Source: Clostridia bacterium
GTDB taxonomy: Bacteria; Bacillota; Clostridia; Oscillospirales; Butyricicoccaceae
NCBI GenBank assembly: GCA_017547995.1
Contig: JAFYNW010000322.1
Location: forward strand, 1-9,694
Length of the DNA stretch: 9,694 nt
Direction of reading: 5' to 3'
The notes under the pieces were generated by a model that worked only from the letters and a program-made list of their open reading frames with translations, was not told the DNA's origin and did not search any database. The translations under genes were made by a program, and so were the position numbers. Below, in pieces: positions 6,587 to 9,694 of this stretch. Position 1 is the first letter of the stretch. The number at the start of each line of letters is the position of its first letter.

Positions 6587-7381
6587 ATGAAACTCGGTTT
6601 TATCGGCGCAGGTAACATGGCATCCGCAATTATGGGCGGTATCATCAATGCAGGTATCGTTAACAAGGAAGACATCATCGCTTCCGACGCATTCCAGGGC
6701 GCACTCGACAAGGTGCAGAAGAATCTCGGTGTAAACGTGACTAACGACAACAAGAAGGTTGCAGCTCAGGCTGACGTTCTCTTCCTCGCTGTCAAGCCAC
6801 AGTTCTATATGGACGTTATCATCGAAACACGCTACCACGTTCGTCCTGAAACAGTTGTTGTAACTATTGCTCCGGGTTGGACACTTGAAAAGCTCAAGAG
6901 CGCATTCGGCAAGGACGTGAAGATTGTACGCACAATGCCTAACACACCTGCTATGGTGCTTGAAGGTATGACTTCCGTATGTCCTAACGAATTCGTCAAG
7001 AAGGAAGAGCTCGACTACGTTCTCTCTCTCCTCGGCTCCTTTGGTAAGTATGAAGTTATCGCTGAATATATGATTGACGCGGCTATGGCAGCGGCCGGCT
7101 CTTCCCCTGCTTACGTTTACATGATGATTGAAGCTCTTGCTGACGGCGCTGTTATGTACGGTATGCCACGCGACAAGGCTTACAAGTTTGCGGCTCAGGC
7201 TGTTCTCGGCTCTGCAAAGATGGTGCTCGAAACAGGTATGCATCCTGGCGCACTCAAGGATATGGTCTGCTCCCCTGCAGGCACAACTATCGAGGCTGTA
7301 AAGGTGCTCGAACAGGAAGGCTTCCGTGCAAGCATCATCGACGCTATGGAAGCTTGTGTGGAAAAGGGCAGAAAGATGTAG
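6587..7381 (+). CDS. proC: Pyrroline-5-carboxylate reductase
   Basis: ProC reduces delta1-pyrroline-5-carboxylate to L-proline with NAD(P)H. The protein has 264 residues, a normal ProC length. It opens with the Rossmann motif FIGAGNMASAI (residues 5-15), continues with VKPQ and MPNTPAMV, and carries the C-terminal family signature CSPAGTTIEAV around residues 228-238. An excellent AAGGAGGA (6573-6580) stands 6 bases before the ATG. No terminator separates it from the upstream genes, and the 130-base gap contains only hairpin repeats, so it probably belongs to the hyp operon. There it consumes the product of HypD. It could equally serve ordinary proline synthesis. Transcription likely ends at the hairpin at 7586-7613. 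Confidence 0.96.
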   Translation: MKLGFIGAGNMASAIMGGIINAGIVNKEDIIASDAFQGALDKVQKNLGVNVTNDNKKVAAQADVLFLAVKPQFYMDVIIETRYHVRPETVVVTIAPGWTLEKLKSAFGKDVKIVRTMPNTPAMVLEGMTSVCPNEFVKKEELDYVLSLLGSFGKYEVIAEYMIDAAMAAAGSSPAYVYMMIEALADGAVMYGMPRDKAYKFAAQAVLGSAKMVLETGMHPGALKDMVCSPAGTTIEAVKVLEQEGFRASIIDAMEACVEKGRKM

Positions 7382-7400
7382 TCACTCGTGTGACAAGTCA

Positions 7401-7436
7401 CATTTAATAAGCGGGAGGAGCAAGCGGCTCCCCTAC
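7401..7436. repeat. Hairpin-CTAC repeat, left partner of 8747-8782
   Basis: GGGAG (7413-7417) pairs with CTCCC (7428-7432), followed by CTAC (7433-7436). The 36 bases match 8747-8782 at 34 positions. Here the sixth stem position is an unpaired G/G, whereas the partner copy has C/G and pairs. Confidence 0.75.
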
Positions 7437-7438
7437 GG

Positions 7439-7468
7439 TGTCATTTTGAGTGAAGCGAAGAATCTTTT
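7439..7468. repeat. Dispersed TGTCATTTTGAGTGAAGCGAAG-type intergenic element
   Basis: The stretch beginning TGTCATTTTGAGTGAAGCGA resembles a short interspersed motif I recall from many Clostridia and Bacteroidota genomes. It is often mis-annotated as tiny proteins containing the peptide VILSEAKNLF. It lies between two hairpin repeats and does not appear elsewhere in this window. The assignment rests on recall only. Confidence 0.5.
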
Positions 7469-7491
7469 CTGCGTTTTAAGGGAGATTGTGC

Positions 7492-7513
7492 GTAGGGGCG
7501 AGCATTGCTCGTC
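7492..7513. repeat. GTAG-headed hairpin repeat
   Basis: GTAG (7492-7495) is followed by a hairpin in which CGAGC (7499-7503) pairs with GCTCG (7507-7511) across an ATT loop. It is the same head-plus-hairpin design as its neighbours but with a different stem sequence. Confidence 0.6.
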
Positions 7514-7519
7514 TATGAT

Positions 7520-7569
7520 GTAGGGGACATTCACGAATGCACCGCGGGACGATCGTGATCGTCCCCTAC
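7520..7569. repeat. Double-hairpin BIME-like element, copy A
   Basis: This 50-base unit runs GTAG, a 20-base imperfect palindrome (7524-7543), GC, a 20-base palindrome (7546-7565, arms GGGACGATC/GATCGTCCC), CTAC. It matches the element at 8792-8841 at 46 of 50 positions, and the match continues for seven more bases (AAAATTA) to 7576. Two of the four changes unpair the first hairpin (GGGA where the other copy has GGTG), so this copy looks slightly decayed. Confidence 0.85.
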
Positions 7570-7585
7570 AAAATTACAGAACCCA

Positions 7586-7613
7586 AAAAGACCGGCTGAA
7601 AAGTCGGTCTTTT
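7586..7613 (+). terminator. Terminator of the hyp-proC operon
   Basis: An 11-bp stem (AAAAGACCGGC, 7586-7596, with GTCGGTCTTTT, 7603-7613, one G/T wobble) encloses the loop TGAAAA. The T-run is only four, but stem strength and position support termination of the transcript coming from proC. It separates the cyclodeaminase-family gene from that operon. Confidence 0.8.
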
Positions 7614-7629
7614 GCAAATGGATATATCC

Positions 7630-7684
7630 GTAGGGGCTGGCTCTTGCAGACAGCCCGCGGGACGTCATAAATGCCGTCCCCTAC
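7630..7684. repeat. Double-hairpin BIME-like element, divergent copy
   Basis: The plan is the same as at 7520-7569 but with different stems: GTAG (7630-7633), hairpin GGGCTG/CAGCCC (7634-7656), GC (7657-7658), hairpin GGGACG/CGTCCC (7659-7680), CTAC (7681-7684). The GC linker and the outer stem bases GGGACG/CGTCCC are conserved with the other copies, while the inner sequence differs. It ends 27 bases before the next gene's start codon. Confidence 0.8.
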
Positions 7685-7711
7685 ATTGTTTATTGCAAAG
7701 GAGGAAAACCT

Positions 7712-8686
7712 ATGCTTTACTTAAACGAAAACGATATCCGCCGTTCGGTTTCCTTTGAGGCTATGATGGACACCATCGAGCAGTCGCTCCGCATTTTTGC
7801 AAAGGGCGAATATGTGATGGCTGACCGCCTTGCCGTGCCCGGCGGTGACACAACTATGCTTTATATGCCTTGCTTTGCAGGCGGTTTTGCAGGCACGAAA
7901 ATCCTTGCCTCCTGCCCTGATAATCCAAAGCAGGGACTTCCTGCTCTCAGCGGTATCGTCCTTCTCAACCGCGCTGACAACGGCCAGATTCTTGCCATTA
8001 TGGACGGCGCGACTATAACTGCTCTCCGCACAGGTGCTGTTGGCGGTATGGCTATCCGCAATCTTGCCGATGAGAATGCTCATACTGTCGGTCTTGTGGG
8101 ATGCGGTGTGCAGGGTGTGCATCAGCTTACCTACGCCTGCAGAGTGAGAAATATTGAGAAGATTTATCTTTATGATGCGGTGCAGAGTGATTTGAGTGGC
8201 TTTATTGCCCGTCTTGAAGGTATGATTACGCCAATGAAGCCTGAGATTATCGTCTGCGCTTCGGCTGACGAGGTGCTTGAAAAGAGCGAAATCGTGATTA
8301 CGGCTACCCCATCGAAAAAGCCGCTTTTCAGCAATAATCCACAGCTTTTCAAGGGCAAATGCATTATCGCCATCGGCTCGTGGCAGCCTGACATGCGCGA
8401 ATTGCCTGACGCTGTATGGGAATATGCCGATGTTGTTTACACAGAATTGCCTTTCGCCTGCGAGGAAACGGGCGATTTGAGTCAGCCGCTTGAAAGCGGT
8501 GTGCTGACCGAGGACAGAGTGAAATATTTTGGCGATTTCCTGCTGGAAAAGGACAAGGGCATTGTGCATACGTTAGGCGAAACACGTTTTTACAAGTCGG
8601 TGGGCATGGGTATTTACGACACCATGGCGGCACAGCAGATTTATAAGACCGCATTGGAACGCGGATTCGGTCAGGAATTGAAGTAG
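7712..8686 (+). CDS. Ornithine cyclodeaminase/mu-crystallin-family NAD(P)-dependent enzyme
   Basis: This 324-residue protein belongs to the OCD/mu-crystallin family. Its nucleotide-binding loop is GLVGCGVQG at residues 127-135. Substrate-site residues expected in the family are present: Arg39 (ADRLAVPG), Lys63 (GTKIL) and Arg106 (ALRTGA). The region that holds the catalytic Asp in Pseudomonas ornithine cyclodeaminase (GGDCPGKTEL, Asp228 as I recall) reads GSWQPDMREL at 222-231, with Trp224 in place of that Asp. True cyclodeaminase activity is therefore doubtful. Family members with this layout include pyrroline-2-carboxylate/ketimine reductases and alanine dehydrogenases. A site next to proC and hypD favours an imine reductase acting in proline or 3-hydroxyproline metabolism, but this is inference. 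AAAGGAGG (7697-7704) lies 7 bases before the ATG. A terminator upstream suggests separate or read-through transcription. Confidence 0.88.
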   Translation: MLYLNENDIRRSVSFEAMMDTIEQSLRIFAKGEYVMADRLAVPGGDTTMLYMPCFAGGFAGTKILASCPDNPKQGLPALSGIVLLNRADNGQILAIMDGATITALRTGAVGGMAIRNLADENAHTVGLVGCGVQGVHQLTYACRVRNIEKIYLYDAVQSDLSGFIARLEGMITPMKPEIIVCASADEVLEKSEIVITATPSKKPLFSNNPQLFKGKCIIAIGSWQPDMRELPDAVWEYADVVYTELPFACEETGDLSQPLESGVLTEDRVKYFGDFLLEKDKGIVHTLGETRFYKSVGMGIYDTMAAQQIYKTALERGFGQELK

Positions 8687-8791
8687 ATATAAATGAATTG
8701 CACATTGTGCATGAATTGTCATGCGGACATTGAGGTGCCTGCGGCGCATTGAATAAGCGGGAGCAGCAAGCGGCTCCCCTACATATTTTCC
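8687..8791. other. Non-coding stretch with short degenerate repeats after the cyclodeaminase gene
   Basis: No gene is seen here. The stretch contains two ATGAATTG words, an imperfect direct repeat GCGGACATTGA (8723-8733) / GCGGCGCATTGA (8741-8752), and the hairpin repeat described separately. It looks like decayed mobile-repeat DNA. Confidence 0.4.
8747..8782. repeat. Hairpin-CTAC repeat, right partner of 7401-7436
   Basis: GGGAGC (8759-8764) pairs with GCTCCC (8773-8778) over an 8-base loop, followed by CTAC (8779-8782). It matches 7401-7436 at 34 of 36 positions in the same orientation. Only 9 bases separate it from the next repeat at 8792, against 83 in the partner copy. Confidence 0.75.
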
Positions 8792-8841
8792 GTAGGGTGC
8801 ATTCATGAATGCACCGCGGGACGATCATGATCGTCCCCTAC
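8792..8841. repeat. Double-hairpin BIME-like element, copy B (perfectly symmetric)
   Basis: The 50 bases divide exactly into GTAG (8792-8795), a perfect 20-bp palindrome with half GGTGCATTCA (8796-8815), GC (8816-8817), a perfect 20-bp palindrome with half GGGACGATCA (8818-8837), and CTAC (8838-8841). The outer tetranucleotides are complementary, so the whole can fold as a three-way junction or two adjacent hairpins. This resembles enterobacterial BIMEs, where two REPs with GTAG feet face each other. Confidence 0.88.
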
Positions 8842-8858
8842 AAAATTATACGCATAAC

Positions 8859-8887
8859 AAAAGACCACTCTTTCGGGTGGTCTTTTT
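8859..8887. terminator. Bidirectional terminator between convergent genes
   Basis: A 12-bp stem (AAAAGACCACTC, 8859-8870, with GGGTGGTCTTTT, 8875-8886) has the loop TTTC. T's follow on the + strand, and the leading A-run provides T's on the - strand. It lies between the cyclodeaminase-family gene (+) and the M20 peptidase gene (-), so it should end both transcripts. Confidence 0.88.
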
Positions 8888-8903
8888 ACATTTATTTACA
8901 TTA

Positions 8904-9694
8904 TTACTGCTGGAACTTGATGAGGTCTTCTTCTGTGAGCATTCTCCAGAGAACGTCGAATGCCTTCTGGAACGTATCGAATTCCATATATTCGTTTGTT
9001 GTATGTACGTCGTGCATACCTGTGGAAAGGCCGGAGCAGTTGAAGCCGTGGCCGGAGAAGATATTGGAGTCGCCCGAGCCGTTGGATACGCCGTAGCGGA
9101 TTTCGTAGCCTTCTGTTGTGAGGATATGCTGCATTGCCTTGTACATAAAGCTGTCTGGGTTTGGCTTGTGTGGTGGGCAGAAGTGGTCGATATCGATATC
9201 AACTGTTGCGCCGAATTCAGCCGCTGCATCCTGACAAGCCTTGCAGATGAGGTCAACCTGAGCCTGAATCTGTTCCTGAGAATGAGAACGTACTTCACAA
9301 GTGAAAGTTACCTTATCTGTTACAACGTTAGTTGCGCCGCCGCCTTCGATTCTGCCGATATTGGATGTTGTTTCAGGGTCGATTCTGCCGAACTTGATGC
9401 GGGAGATAGCAGAAGCCGCTACTGCGATAGCATTGATGCCCTTTTCAGGCTCGATGCCGCCGTGAGCCATCTTGCCGTGGAATGTGATTTCGAGAGCGTC
9501 CTTACCTGCGCCACTCTTGAGCATACCGCCGACCTTGCCTGCGCCGTCGAGGGAGAAGATATTCTTGCAAGGGAGCTTGTCATAATCGAGCTGCTTTGCG
9601 CCGTGCATACCGTTTTCTTCGCAGATTGTGAAGAGAACCCAGAGGTCGCGGTGAGGAGTCTTTGTTTCCTTGAGCACGTCGATCATTTCCATAA
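8904..9694 (-). CDS. M20-family metallopeptidase, PepT-like (N-terminus outside window)
   Basis: The last 263 or so residues of an M20 zinc peptidase are visible; the frame is open to the window edge. The ATG at 9692 is probably internal, because a full PepT-like protein is about 370-410 residues and the HxD zinc motif plus the bridging Asp are missing from the visible part. Visible elements are the Glu-Glu pair in ICEENGMHG (catalytic base and zinc ligand), Asp in SLDGAGKVGG (zinc ligand), the dimerisation-domain stretch AHGGIEPEKGINAI, GGGATNVVTDKVT, and the final zinc-binding His in STGMHDVHT. Such enzymes release residues from di- or tripeptides in the cytoplasm. It might feed proline or hydroxyproline peptides into the neighbouring pathway, but the opposite orientation gives no operon support. 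It ends 17 bases from the shared terminator. Confidence 0.9.
   Translation of the reverse strand, partial: MEMIDVLKETKTPHRDLWVLFTICEENGMHGAKQLDYDKLPCKNIFSLDGAGKVGGMLKSGAGKDALEITFHGKMAHGGIEPEKGINAIAVAASAISRIKFGRIDPETTSNIGRIEGGGATNVVTDKVTFTCEVRSHSQEQIQAQVDLICKACQDAAAEFGATVDIDIDHFCPPHKPNPDSFMYKAMQHILTTEGYEIRYGVSNGSGDSNIFSGHGFNCSGLSTGMHDVHTTNEYMEFDTFQKAFDVLWRMLTEEDLIKFQQ

Larger units (their letters stand above)
7382..7711. other. 330-bp gap composed mainly of interspersed repeats
   Basis: No convincing gene is seen here. In order the gap holds a weak hairpin at the proC stop (GTCAC-TCGT-GTGAC, 7381-7394), a hairpin-CTAC repeat (7401-7436), a dispersed TGTCATTTTGAG-type element (7439-7468), a GTAG-hairpin (7492-7513), a double-hairpin composite (7520-7569), the proC terminator (7586-7613), the short palindrome GGATATATCC (7619-7628), another double-hairpin composite (7630-7684) and the ribosome site of the next gene. 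I found no clear promoter. A weak pair, TTGCAG (7644-7649) and CATAAA (7666-7671), lies inside the last repeat but is unconvincing. Confidence 0.7.

Noticed and set aside
7326..7523. Small + strand frame ending in VILSEAKNLFCVLREIVRRGEHCSSMM-like sequence
   Set aside because: Its first half overlaps proC out of frame and its second half is the translated dispersed repeat and a GTAG-hairpin, so it is not a gene.
7401..7684. Regular spacing of hairpin repeats considered as a CRISPR array
   Set aside because: Units differ in stem sequence and orientation, spacing is irregular, there are no constant direct repeats with unique spacers, and no cas genes are present.
7712..8686. Straight annotation as ornithine cyclodeaminase
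   Set aside because: The catalytic Asp position is Trp224 and the GGDCPGKTE motif is absent, so only the family name is supported.

Overview
The window looks like chromosomal DNA from an anaerobic, spore-forming Clostridia member (Bacillota), most likely a gut Ruminococcaceae/Oscillospiraceae-type organism. Three things suggest this: a spore-germination gene (ypeB) at the left edge, an oxygen-sensitive glycyl-radical enzyme with its activase, and intergenic DNA filled with short GTAG/CTAC-tailed hairpins of a kind I associate with gut Clostridia. The lineage is inferred from gene content only; there is no rRNA or other marker.

Layout. 1-849 (+) is the C-terminal part of YpeB. 850-967 holds a perfect palindrome, a hairpin repeat and a terminator shared with the next, convergent gene. 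968-2491 (-) is a stand-alone FMN-binding glutamate-synthase-like protein with an N-terminal four-cysteine motif. 2492-2666 is a divergent regulatory region with two well-formed sigma-A-type promoters and an inverted repeat that covers one -35 box. 2667-7381 (+) is a probable operon: glycyl-radical activase (hypE), trans-4-hydroxy-L-proline dehydratase (hypD), an unrecognised acidic 163-residue protein, and pyrroline-5-carboxylate reductase (proC). 7382-7711 is a 330-bp gap made mostly of hairpin repeats plus the proC terminator. 7712-8686 (+) encodes an ornithine cyclodeaminase/mu-crystallin-family reductase. 8687-8903 holds more repeats and a bidirectional terminator. 8904-9694 (-) is the C-terminal part of an M20 peptidase (PepT-like).

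How the genes work together. HypE installs the glycyl radical on HypD. HypD dehydrates trans-4-hydroxy-L-proline to delta1-pyrroline-5-carboxylate, and ProC reduces that to L-proline. Every HypD active-site residue I can recall from the Clostridioides difficile enzyme is found here with a constant +1 offset, so this assignment is strong. The cyclodeaminase-family gene lacks the catalytic Asp of true ornithine cyclodeaminases and may be a pyrroline-2-carboxylate or related imine reductase, which would extend the proline theme. The M20 peptidase could release proline or hydroxyproline from peptides, but nothing in the sequence proves that.

The least explained parts are the acidic protein between hypD and proC, the glutamate-synthase-like gene that shares a control region with the hyp operon, and a family of REP/BIME-like elements. 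The clearest element is exactly symmetric: GTAG, a 20-bp palindrome, GC, a 20-bp palindrome, CTAC. Related composite repeats flank the cyclodeaminase gene in direct orientation.
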